Positions 37,635 through 47,758 of a stretch of DNA of 64,000 bases are shown piece after piece. Within the stretch, counting starts at the first letter, position 1. The number at the start of each line of letters is the position of its first letter. The position numbers were made by a program, and so were the translations under genes. The stretch covers positions 13,309,693-13,373,692 of the forward strand of contig NC_051088.1 of assembly GCF_901709675.1 (NCBI RefSeq). Direction: 5' to 3'. Below the pieces are notes generated by a model that saw only the letters and a program-made list of their open reading frames with translations, was not told the origin of the DNA and searched no databases. The DNA comes from Syngnathus acus. Taxonomy: Eukaryota > Chordata > Actinopteri > Syngnathiformes > Syngnathidae.

Positions 37635-38492
37635 ATGCTGGTCACTTTATCAGACACACACACGCACACGCAAACTCACGCATAGCCAGACACAATCCTG
37701 ACAAGATTTGGGCTTTGGGCACAAGCACATGCGGTTCAAGACAATTTCCTGTGTGCAAAAAGCTCTTGTTTCTTCTTCGGGGATGTTTCCAAGTAAACAC
37801 TGTGTTGTGTGGCTGAAATGGAATTTTAGATTATACACACATACACACACACTCATGTGTGCAGGCGCACACACACAAACACATATTTGTGCTTTCTACT
37901 GTGTATACGTACATTTTAAACCATGTATTCATTCACCATCAACAAACTTGTTTATTTTCCGTTCTGTTAGTTCCTTTTTTTGCTGTAGATGATGATTTCT
38001 TATGAGAGAACCTGGATGCAAGTTAGGACTTAATGAACTGTATAAACGAATTGTAAATAATGTTGTCAAACCAAGCAAATATGTGTATTTATTTCCTGAA
38101 ATGTCAGTCAGGTTTGCCTGTTTGTGACGCTGACAGCTTTCTGTTCCCACACAAAGAAACTGGAGGGAAAACTGAACATAAAACGGGCCCGGGAGGAACA
38201 GGGTGTATCCCGCCTCTTATCTGAAGTCAACTGGGCTCAGCTCCAGCTCAGCCACCACACTAATGAGGACAAGCAGTATAGAAAATGGCTGGATGCATGA
38301 ACACAAAATGACTCTAACGTGACTATGCGCACACTTGTCATGGAAACGGTGACTTATTTAATCAGTGGAAGCTGCTACATAAATTTCAGTGCTGTTTTCA
38401 CAAAGTGTCTGAGGGAGAAGGGGGAAGGCTGCGTAGTGGGGGTTACGAGAGTTTTGGGCTCATGACATGTTCAGGTTCTCTGCTGTAATAAA
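37635..38492 (+). other. bmp7 3' UTR with V-SINE-like tail and polyadenylation signal
   Basis: This sequence follows the bmp7 stop. AATAAA at 38487-38492 is a good polyadenylation signal about 850 bp downstream. Around 38214-38300 the sequence CTCAGCTCCAGCTCAGCC, then AGCAGTATAGAAAATGGCTG, matches the tail found in fish V-SINE/L2-type retroposons, so the UTR appears to have absorbed an old insertion. Confidence 0.5.
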
Positions 38493-38946
38493 AGTTGTCA
38501 TATTCAAGGTGATGTATTTATTTGTGAGCAATCGGAGGGATTAGATATTTGTAGCAAAAATGAGCAGGTACGCAAACGCACACACACTGCTCTCTAGAGG
38601 CCAAACAACGCACTGGGTAAATATGTTTAATTATACATACACGTATGACAATTTAAGATGTTCCGGTCGTCTTGGGCTCTGCACTGAGGATGAAACACCT
38701 TTGGTGTTTTATTTTTATTTTCTATTTGTATTGTGAGAATGACTCACAATTACCTTTCAATTTCATCCACACAGCATTTTTTGGGGTAATTAAATATTGT
38801 CATTTGTAATCCTGCAAATCCTATATGTATTAATCTCATTCAAATCTGATCAGGCCTATTGCGTAAAACTGCCTTCGCTTCCTCATAAGAGACCTCTGCC
38901 TGGTTCACTACTTGTTGGCAATGATTCACGATCGTTTGCGCGGCTT

Positions 38947-38991
38947 GGAAACCGAAAGTATGCTGCGCACACAACTTTCGTTTTCGGTTCC
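38947..38991. promoter_or_regulatory. Pair of interferon-stimulated response elements upstream of irf10
   Basis: GGAAACCGAAAGT at 38947-38959 matches the core GAAANNGAAA on the plus strand. AACTTTCGTTTTCGGTTCC at 38973-38991 contains GAAAACGAAA on the minus strand. The two cores face opposite ways and lie 148-192 bp upstream of the irf10 start codon. IRF and STAT complexes bind such sites, so interferon induction or autoregulation is expected. This is inference from motif and position. Confidence 0.75.
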
Positions 38992-39138
38992 AAAGACTTG
39001 ATGCAATCCTGTTTAACACGTGCTCTCTCGTTGGATCAGCCCGGACTTTTTTGCTTTGGGTCGACCGTCGACTAGCAGGGCGACTGGTTAGACCGAGCCG
39101 GACCCCAAACAGTGAGAGCTTGGCTCCAGTCGAGTGCA

Positions 39139-42100
39139 ATGAAGATGGAGGAAGGGCCCAAAACGTATTTGAAAGAGTGGCTCGTCGCTCAGGTGGAGAG
39201 TGGCGCATATGAAGGTCTGCGTTGGGAGGACCAGGACAAAACCATGTTCAGGATTCCATGGAAGCACGCAGCCAAGAAGGACTACAAGGAGACGGATGAT
39301 GCCGCTCTCTTCAAGGTTATCTTTCTATTACTTTAGCATGCTGCTTTATTATACTATACTTGTTATACTAGTTATAACTAGCACAATGACAAAAGTTCAT
39401 TTTCTTTATTGTAATGGTTCTTTTGCTTCCTTTTTTAAAAAGATATTTGGTCTTAATCAAAATACTACAGATCTACAGGATGATCTCATAGGTAATGATT
39501 AATTGAGAAAGTGACATAAAGATTTTGTATTTATTTACTATTTAAAACTACTACTACTACCAACGATAATAACTACTAGAACTACTACTACTACAACTAC
39601 TACTACTACTACTAATAATAATCATAATACTGATAATAATAACAAGCCTCAGGAACCATAGTGAGGATAAGTGAGGAAAAAATGGATAAAAGCTCAGTGG
39701 TACCAAAGCTAAGAAAGAAAGAAAATCGGATAAAATATTTACTACATATTTAGAATTTTAGATCAGCTGCAGGAAGACCTTGCCAAATTAAACATTTTCC
39801 ACTGAAAATGTAACTTAACTTATTGAGAGACATTGTAAAATATTGTTGGATGTTTTGAAATTCTATCAATACCCCAACTAAACTAATTAACATGGAAATA
39901 CATTTTGTCTGCCGCACGTATTCAGGCCTGGACCTTGCACAAGGGTAAATACAGGGAAGGATGGGAAAAAGACAACCCCACTGTGTGGAAGACCCGCTTG
40001 CGCTGCGCGCTGAACAAGAGTACAGACTTCCAAGTTGTCCATGAGCTCAGCCAGCTGGGCAGCAAGGAGCCTTATAAAGTTTATCGTATCCTGCAAGGCA
40101 GTGCAGAGGCCTCCCAATCTGGTAAGGACAATATTTTGATCTGCAATATTTCAAATCATACCTGACGTCTCCTTATTTGTCATTCACAGAGACTTCACAA
40201 ACAAAGACCCGCACGATCAGCAAAGTTAAAAGATCAACAAGGAGCCCCGGTTACCAAGACAAACAGGTTAGTATTAGTATAAAAAAAACAGTAAAAACAT
40301 TTTTCAATCTTTAAACATGAACTCTATTATTTTTGAATGATATGGCAGGGACAATTGTCATAGGGATAATTTGGATCACAAGAACAATAGCCATCCATCC
40401 ATCAATTTTCTTAAATGCCTGTCCTCACGAGGGTCGCAGACAAAAGCAACAACAAGAAACAACTATATCAGGCGTGTCCAAAGTGTGGCCTGCGGGCTAA
40501 ATGCGGTGGCGAGAGCTGTCTACTTTGTACTAACTCTACACACTACTACACGTCCGCGCCGCCCACTCACAGTGATCACAAACAACAACAAAAATATGGC
40601 TTATTATTTTGTGATTGTGAAATAATTTGTTTCGTATGAAGTTGAAGTAAAAAAGATAAAATGGAGAATGATTTAATTTGGATTAAAAATCGGACATGAT
40701 GCAACCTGGCCTGTTTACTGCAGTCTCAAACACCAATATCACCCTTCTTATGAATACAACAATAACAATAATATAACAAACTTAATACATCTAATAAAAA
40801 ATTCATTCAACTTTCGTAAAATTGTTCATTTGTATTTAATTTATTATTATTTTAATCTTTAACTTTTCTGGTAGTGCAATTGACAACAGATTCTCATTTA
40901 CAATATCAACCCATCTGCAGACAGCAAAGGATATAGTAGTTACATATTTACAAGTTCATTTAAAATGGTAATGGTTCGAGGAATATCGGTGCTAATGGTC
41001 ATTACATTTTCATCTAACCAAATCTGGCCTGCTTTGCAAAAAGTTTGGACACCCCTGAAATATATGCATAAAAAATTGACATATGTCCAATGTGACTATT
41101 TTCAGATTGTAAGGCACATGCACCTAGTTGCTCTGCTGAAGCGATAATAATGTTTAAGTTGTGTTTTGTTGTCAAAAAGGAATCACCTCAAGCTTACGAA
41201 GAACACCCGGAAGAAGAAAAACAACCCGGTAAGAACTTCCCTTTTAAAACCACACCTAGTCTAGGGACACGAACACACAAAGCTACCACAGGTTGAGTTG
41301 GATTGGTGTTCATACATTGGTGAGCAAAATAAGGGTTCAGAATGTGAATAACCTACGAACCATATTATTTCTCTCTCAAGAGAATTTTGGTTAGCCCACA
41401 GGTTCTCATTTTAAAATCCAAGTGTGTGTGTGTGTGCTTGTGTGTGTGTGAGCGTGAGTGTGGGCGGGCAGGTATGCGTGTACGAATGTGAAAGTGAAAG
41501 TCTTACTCTGTTCTCTGCAACGATGAATACAGGTAAAAAATTGGCAAGCAAGGACAGTGTGCTTATATCTTGGTAAGTTTCTGTTCATCTTTGGAATCAA
41601 TCAGATTAGTCAAAATCTGGGTGCCTGGATACCAATTCACATCAATATCTTAACAGATTTTTCAAATATAAGCGACACAAACCAAAAGAGTCGCTCTTTG
41701 GTTTGTGTCGCTTATATTTGAAAAATCTGTTAAGATATTGATGTGAATTGGTATGCAAATGTGTGCTTACTACTTATACTGTGTAGTACCCAGACTGACC
41801 TATGAGAGGCAGTACAGTTCCACAGGGCAGAAGAAGAGAGAGTAGCAATAGATAGTTTACGATAGGGACTACCAATTTTAATCGGAAGGAAGGTCAAAGG
41901 TCTTTGCATGGATCATGACACTTGACTTTAGTATAATGAGTAACTCATCCGTTTATATAATTGGGCATGGAAAAAGAAGACATATGAGATGAGTCAGCAG
42001 TGTATACAAAGTGCTTATCTTTATCTCATGTTTCGTGATCTGACAGCGAAAACAAGTCACTCCGAGGACTCTGCCTCATTGACCTTCTGCACTTCTCTAA

Positions 42101-43928
42101 AATCCATATCAGGTAACAATGTTGGAGGGAAAAAAAAAAATGCACATACTATATCACTGCAAATTTGCATGTTGTTTTCACAGATTTTCGAATGCAGGTG
42201 ACATTGTTGTATCAGGGCCAAAGTGTGGCGAACTGTACCACCAAGACTCCCGACGGGTGCTTCATCCTGCAAGGTCGTGCCCCGTTGGGAAGTGAGCATA
42301 TATACGGAAGCTGCACCACACAACAGCTCTCCTTCCCCTCGCCAAATAGCAGGCACATGCCATTGTGCACGGTGGAAGCAATAAACCGACTTCTCTGCCA
42401 TCTGGAACAAGGCGTACTCTTATGGGTTGCACCTGATGGGGTGTTCATCAAGCGCTTCTGCCAGGGCAGAGTGTACTGGAGTGGCCCTTTGGCCCCACAA
42501 ACTAACAGGCCAAACAAACTAGAGCGGGAGAAGACCTTTAAATTGCTCAGCACTTCAGCATTTTTTAATGGTAAGTGCGCTTGGTTATTCAGTTTTATAA
42601 TATTTTTTCAACACCACCTTGACAAAAAGCACGAGGCATCGTAAATTACTAGTGATGAGAAAATGAAGCTTCAAATTTGCTTCATAAACCAATTGTTGTA
42701 TTTTTTGACCCCTCAAGGTGACACCGTTGGTTTTAAGAAAGGGGTTTAAGAAATGGACAATCAGAGTGCTTTCAGCCAATGTCAAATAGAGAGTGCCATC
42801 TAGAGGAGTCAAAAAATACAACTGGTTCATAAACCTAATTTGAAGCTTCATTTTCCCATCACTATAAACGACATTGTTTAATATACAGGGTCCGGCAAAA
42901 TGATCTGACACAATTGTAGGTTAGGGTTAGGGTCAAATGCAAATAAAATAAAGAAACAAGAACTTTTTTTTTTAATTTAGAAAAGTACATATAATGCCAC
43001 TTTGTTTTGTTTCGTTTCATTTTCGTTTCCGAATAATGTTATTTTGTTTTGTTTCAGTTGCTAACATGAATTGGACCGGTGAGCATTGCGCTTTCATTGT
43101 GGAAACGTTTATCAAGAACGAATCTGTAACTGCAACACAACGAGCATTCCGTTTGCGCTTCAGACTTGGGAGACATGATCCCGTATCTGCTCGAGACACA
43201 ATTTTGTTAAGGGTTACTAACTTCAGAGCCAGTGGATCAGCATTGAAACGAAAATCAACCGGCTGACCTCACACCGCCAGAACTCCAGAAAATTTGGCAG
43301 CGGTAAAACCAAAATAACAAATCAAAATGGCATTATATGTACTTTTCCCCCCAATTTTTTTTGTTTTAGTTTATTTGCATTTTATTAAACCTCCAAATGT
43401 GTCAGATCATTTTGCCGGACCCTGTATTAACAACTGTTTGCTTGCGATATATGAGAAATCAGAGCCCCCATAAACATGTTTACAGATCTTCAGAACTGTT
43501 TACAAGGAAAGGGAGCACCACCGGAGTATAGAATTGAGCTCTGCTTTGGAGAAGAGTACCCTGACCCAACAACACCTAAAAGCAACAAGCTTGTCATGGC
43601 ACAGGTGGGTCGAAACTCCGATTTAATTTGACTAATTACTTGAGATTTACAATTTCTTTAAATAATTTATACAATTTGCATTCAGATGAACGCTGTAACT
43701 CGAAATCAGTTGTAGTACCTGGTAGGCTCCAGCAGAGGTCAACACCGCACCTCTGATTATATAAACACGAACCTTCTCTCCTTCCCTACCCAGGTGGTAC
43801 CAATGTTTGCAGTGGAGCTGCTTCAGAACTTCAACTTGGAAGTGATGAATGAAATGCTGGACAGTTCTGTCTCTGGGGAAGGCAAAGAAGTTCAGAAAGT
43901 CAATCATCCTGTGGAAGAGGCAACATAA
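39139..43928 (+). CDS. irf10: Interferon regulatory factor, IRF4/8/9/10 class, probably IRF10 (eight coding exons)
   Basis: Transcription factor of interferon responses, acting in the nucleus. Coding exons are 39139-39315, 39926-40121, 40190-40266, 41180-41228, 42047-42112, 42184-42570, 43486-43604 and 43794-43928. Phases agree throughout and give 401 residues. Exons 1-2 encode the winged-helix DNA-binding domain with the conserved tryptophan repeat (LKEWLVAQVESG, LRWED, FRIPWKHAAKKDY, AWTLHKGKYREG, VWKTRLRCALNKS, EPYKVYRIL). Exons 3-5 are a polar linker. Exons 6-8 form the IRF-association domain (LLYQGQSV, LEQGVLLWVAPDGVFIKRFC, RVYWSGPLA, RPNKLEREKTFKLL, IELCFGEEYPDP). The class is certain. 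IRF10 is preferred because the linker is short and the sequence departs from IRF4, IRF8 and IRF9 as I know them, but a database comparison would decide. A candidate polyadenylation signal is at 44392-44397. Confidence 0.85.
39545..39645. repeat. (ACT)n/(AAT)n trinucleotide repeat in irf10 intron 1
   Basis: Imperfect ACT repeats grading into AAT repeats. Confidence 0.85.
40469..41057. mobile_element. Non-autonomous hAT-like element in irf10 intron 3
   Basis: The left end CAGGCGTGTCCAAAGTGTGG and the right end TTTGGACACCCCTG are inverted, and the interior has no transposase. The flanking octamers AACTATAT (40461-40468) and AAATATAT (41058-41065) agree at seven of eight bases, which fits the 8-bp target duplication of hAT elements. 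The CAGGGGTGTCC-type terminus is a common fish hAT end. Confidence 0.75.
41629..41754. repeat. Perfect 58-bp inverted repeat with 10-nt loop
   Basis: 41629-41686 is the exact reverse complement of 41697-41754, separated by AGAGTCGCTC. It lies in irf10 intron 4. It is not flanked by recognisable transposon ends. Confidence 0.97.
42650..42864. mobile_element. MITE with long imperfect inverted repeats in irf10 intron 6
   Basis: TAGTGATGAGAAAATGAAGC at the left is inverted at the right end (CATTTTCCCATCACTA). Pairing continues inward through CTTCAAATT and GGTTCATAAACC to GTCAAAAAATACAA, about 60 bp per arm. A shortened copy occurs at about 50025-50100. No coding capacity. Confidence 0.8.
42886..43424 (+). 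mobile_element. Mariner/Tc1-superfamily relic with 27-bp perfect terminal repeats
   Basis: The ends CAGGGTCCGGCAAAATGATC (extending to 27 bp) are perfect inverted repeats, and TA flanks both sides (42884-42885 and 43425-43426). The open frame 42994-43266 contains MNWTGEHCAFIVETFIKNES, VTATQRAFRLRF and TILLRVTNFRASGSALKRKS. This closely resembles the N-terminal helix-turn-helix region of transposases I know mainly from arthropods, annotated as DUF4817. The catalytic part is missing, so this is a deleted copy. It lies in irf10 intron 6, about 20 bp from the preceding MITE. Confidence 0.8.
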
Positions 43929-45205
43929 CCCAGCAAAAGATTGATTTCCCATTTTGTAAGAAAAATGAATGTGATTAAGTTTATTTTCAATGTATTTTCA
44001 ATTAAGAGAATTATAAGTGCGCATCTATTTTTTAGTGCAGTGAAATCTGTTTTCATATTCAACTGAAATGTTAAATATGACGTGGTGAACTGACTATTTT
44101 GACTTTGTCACGCATATTCCAAATACTACCACTGAAGGGAAACTGTGATGACAAACAGGAAATCAGAAGCTCCTCACGTCAAAGCCCAAATATGTGTGAT
44201 GAATTGTGTGGCATGAGGTGACTCACCTTCTGCATTTTTATCACATCGTCCATCATCTGTCAAAAGCAAAACAACAAAAGGGACAATGGCTTGTGTTTGA
44301 CTGTGACATATTTTTAAAACCTAACAAAAGTTTCAAAACGAAATATTTTTATACATATATTTTTGCAAAACTGATTGAAGCAAATGGTGGGAATAAATCA
44401 CTAGTGATAATTCAATGTATGAAGCATTTTTGTTTTCCATTTATTTCTAGCGAACATCATAGAACAAATTCACGATTTTAAAAAATATACATTTTGTAGC
44501 TATGACATTTAGAAGCAATAATTAACAGGGATGATTTAGTCACAAAAAAAAACTAAAGTGAAAGAGTGTGCTGAATCAGAAGAGATACCCGTATCAGAGT
44601 TTAAAATACTTTCGTCATTTTCCCTGCTTTCAGACATACTGCATACAGTACGCAACAATGAAATGGAAACACAAGTGTACAGTACACAGGGTCGTGCGTA
44701 TCCACAAAGCATCATGTTCCAACGTGTTATTAGCACCATGACTCTTCTGCCTCACTGCATTCTTTCCACTATTCAGCTTTTAATGGAAAATCAGCATGAA
44801 GGCTATGGTACACGTCTGTCCGTGTGGGCATGATTGTCTCATACGCGGTTTTCATTAGTGTTCTTCCATCTCTTCTCAGAGATAATGTTAAGAACATATT
44901 GGAGAGTAATGCCTTGACAAACAACTCGTTGAAGGTGATCAAATTCAAAGAAGGCAAAGAGTTGCTTGCGCTCTTACATTCATCTTGCCTGCCCAGACCG
45001 ACGAGTACACAATGGTTGAGAAGCAAAAAAATAAAGAAGTCGAATACAACGTATCTGGACAAGATTGCATTAAGTCTGTTTAGCATACTCACTGTACACA
45101 TGTAAGATATTTAGTAACTTTTTTGTTAGCACGCCCGCGCCCCTCGTGATAATATATATATATATATATATATATTATCACGAGGGGCGCGGGCGTATAT
45201 ATATA

Positions 45206-45247
<42 letters not shown>

Positions 45248-45681
45248 TTATTTATTTATTTACTTATATATGTGCAATGTATGAATAGCGCTTACTTTCA
45301 TAACACTGATTGAACTTGATACCCTGCAGGACACACTGTCGGTAAATACGTGTGTGTGACGACTGTTACATAAACACGGGCAGACGAGTGCTTGATTGTC
45401 CCACTAATGTCTTCAGTGTGTCTGCAAGAAGCCACCCAGACATCTTTCAGTGGCTAATTCTTCCGCTGCCAAGGAAAGGAAAGGGAAACAAAAGAAAGGG
45501 GAGGGGGGTGCAACAAGTAGCAATATTTAAGCCCGAGGGCAGCAGTGTGAACACCCGTAATTTTTTTTTTTTTTTATTATTCTTTTTTTCTTTTCCAATC
45601 CTGCAACCCTAGCGGGAGCAACAGAGACATGGCGTGTATACATGTGCTTACTGTTGGTGAAGGTGTGCATGTGCAAGTTTT
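43929..45681. other. Convergent intergenic region between irf10 and the ataxin-1-like gene
   Basis: Holds the 3' ends of two convergent genes. A minus-strand AATAAA at 45578-45573 lies about 105 bp past the ataxin-1-like stop. Open frames exist on both strands at 44769-45105, but neither resembles a known protein. The AT-rich palindrome at 45131-45196 and (TA)n to about 45245 sit here. Confidence 0.4.
45131..45196. repeat. Perfect 66-bp palindrome with GC-rich arms and AT centre
   Basis: ACGCCCGCGCCCCTCGTGAT is followed by alternating AT and then its exact reverse complement with no unpaired loop. It borders a further (TA)n run to about 45245. Confidence 0.95.
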
Positions 45682-47758
45682 CTACTGCCACTTCATCAGC
45701 TTGGAGCCTTGAGGTAAATCCAGGAGGCTTTCATCAGTTCCTGTCGAGGGAACGACATCAGGGGCTGACCAGCGTCGTTTCCGAGGGCGCCCGAGCTCCT
45801 GAGTCTGAGGTTTTGCAGCCGCCGTGTGGGGTAGCCCGGTAGGGGGCGGGTGTTGGGGGAGAGGGGGAGGAGGCGGAGGAGGTGGCATTTTTTCGCTGTG
45901 CGAGCTGCTCGACCCTCCTGCCGCAGCCCTGGGAAGGTGTTGGGTGCGTTGGACTCTGGAGGAGGAACGCACATGAGTCCGGTGGAGTTGTTTGGGTGTG
46001 GGAGTGAGAGCAAGGCAGACGTCCCCCTCTGTAAGCTGGCGGCAGGGAAGGCCATAGAGTTGAGTGGTTCTCCGAGGGCAGCACGAAGACCAGCCTTGGT
46101 CCTGGACGAAGAATGGGTACTCCACCAAGACCTTCAGTAACTCCTTAGAAAACGCAAAAGTTGGATCAGATATTCTTAATTCAAATATTTTGAACCATTT
46201 CTTGGAGTTGTAGAACATAAGTAGCATGATTGAGAAGGCTAAAGCACAAGCATACGGTAAGTCTATTTTCGATGAGATGCCCTACCTGAGTGTTGCGGTC
46301 TGTGAGGTGGACCTGCAGTTGGCTGACACCCTGTGCGCTGCTGGGGGAAATTAGCAAAACCGTGCAGGTGCTGAGATGGAACTCTGGGGACGTATCAGCA
46401 CTCCTCAAGAAGTCCTCCGTCTGCAGCTCCTCCACCTGTTTCAACTGCCCGCCGGCCAGCTCAATGAGCGAACCCTTGGTGAAGTGAGGTAGGAGCGCGG
46501 GGGGAGACGGGTGAAGTGCAGGGGGTGAGGTGTGAACGTGATCCCTGTTATATTTCAGGTGCTTCTCTTTGTCTTTACCTCGCTCCCTGTCCCGATGCAG
46601 AGTCTTTTCTCTGTCTTTGTCTTGGTCTCTGTCAAGGCCTTTTGGAGACCTGTCATGGCTGTTCAGTAGACCCTGTGGCGAGTTGGGGGAGCTCCTTGGA
46701 TTGTGCTTCTTTGGGCCTGGCTCTACTTGTAGGTTATACAATGGCGATCCTGAGGGACTGTAGGGTGGGTAGGACTGGGAGGCCTGAGGGCTCGGCTGGC
46801 TGACAGATCCCAAAGAGTAGTAGAGGTGAGCTTGAGCTGCCGGGCCCCCCGCGGTGTTGGGTAATCCCTCTCTACCTGCCCTGGGGTCTTGTCCCAGAGG
46901 GTGGGGGCTGGTCGGGATTCTCTGCCGATGTCTCTCCTGCAGTGAGGAATGTGGCTCGTGGCCCTCCTGAGCTTTAGAGTCTGAAAAAAACGGGCCTCCG
47001 GATTGAGGAGTCAGATCTTCCTGCTGTCTCCGCCCACCATTCGTATGTGAGCTTTGCGGACTCGCGTCCAGTCTATTTCTGATACTATCATGTCCGTAAT
47101 CACCTGGGAGCAAATGCCTGGGGGCGGGGGCAGTCCTGCTGCCCGGCCCATCCAGTCCATTGGGCCTCTTGCCCAGGTATCTGTTTCTGGCGTCGACTAA
47201 ACTTGGCTCTTGAGGGTAGAGAGAAGTATGGCCGAACAAGTAGGATGGGGAGAAGATGGAGGGGCTGTAATCTCGTCGGCCGCTGTTAATATAAGACCAT
47301 ATCTCTCGTGAATCAGCTGGGAAGGGAGTCTTAAAAGAGCAAGTAGAGGACGGGGAGGAAAGGGGCGTTTCGGCTCGAAGCCACCTGGAGTGGTGAGGCA
47401 GTGGTGTTGAGAGCGTTTCATCTCTCCAAGCGGGAGACCCGGAACCCCTCCTTTCCACAACGTGCCCTTGAAAGAGTGGAAGGGACACAGACGACGTGTA
47501 GCTCAAGGGCCATGGCAGAGGCAGGGGTGCCGGTGCAGGTAGGGGGGGAGGAGTGTGGAGGAGATGAGGGTTTGGGGTCGTTTGAGCTCTCTGCCTTTCC
47601 CCGACCTCCCTGCTGCTCTCCCCTCGCCCTGCGTTGGTCCTAATCCGAAATGGCACGGGGGGCTTGAATTCATCTGGCGGAGGAAGGTAGTGTTCTTGCC
47701 GAGACTCCCTCTTCTTGGGAGGGAGGCACTCTTTGCCACGGTCAGGGCTGGGATTCAT
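45682..47758 (-). CDS. Ataxin-1 family protein with AXH domain (two coding exons)
   Basis: Ataxin-1 family proteins are nuclear transcriptional co-repressors that bind Capicua through the AXH domain. Exons on the minus strand are 47758-46286 and 46143-45682, joined in phase inside the AXH domain, as in human ATXN1, giving 644 residues. The N-terminus MNPSPDRGKECLPPKKRES matches the family signature. The middle is a Pro/Ser-rich low-complexity region with an Arg/Asp/Lys-rich stretch (KGLDRDQDKDREK). The AXH domain spans about 423-542 (FTKGSLIELAGGQLKQVEEL, LVEYPFFVQDQGWSSCCPRR). A run of eight prolines follows. RKRRWSAPDV at about 612-621 is the NLS, 14-3-3 and U2AF-ligand motif, with the key serine near 617. 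There is no polyglutamine tract. The protein ends soon after this motif (KLMKWQ) and lacks the usual ataxin-1 tail (IPQEVKICIEGRS). The 14-3-3 motif favours ATXN1 over ATXN1L; the exact paralogue is unsure. Confidence 0.88.

Noticed and set aside
42905-42935. Interstitial telomeric repeat (GGTTAGGGTTAGGGTC)
   Set aside because: Only two units are present and they are inside a mariner-type element, so chance is the simplest explanation.
46181-46285. Extension of the ataxin-1-like exon (VGHLIENRLTV...)
   Set aside because: A good GTAGGG donor follows codon 491, and the AXH domain resumes in phase at 46143, so this is intron.
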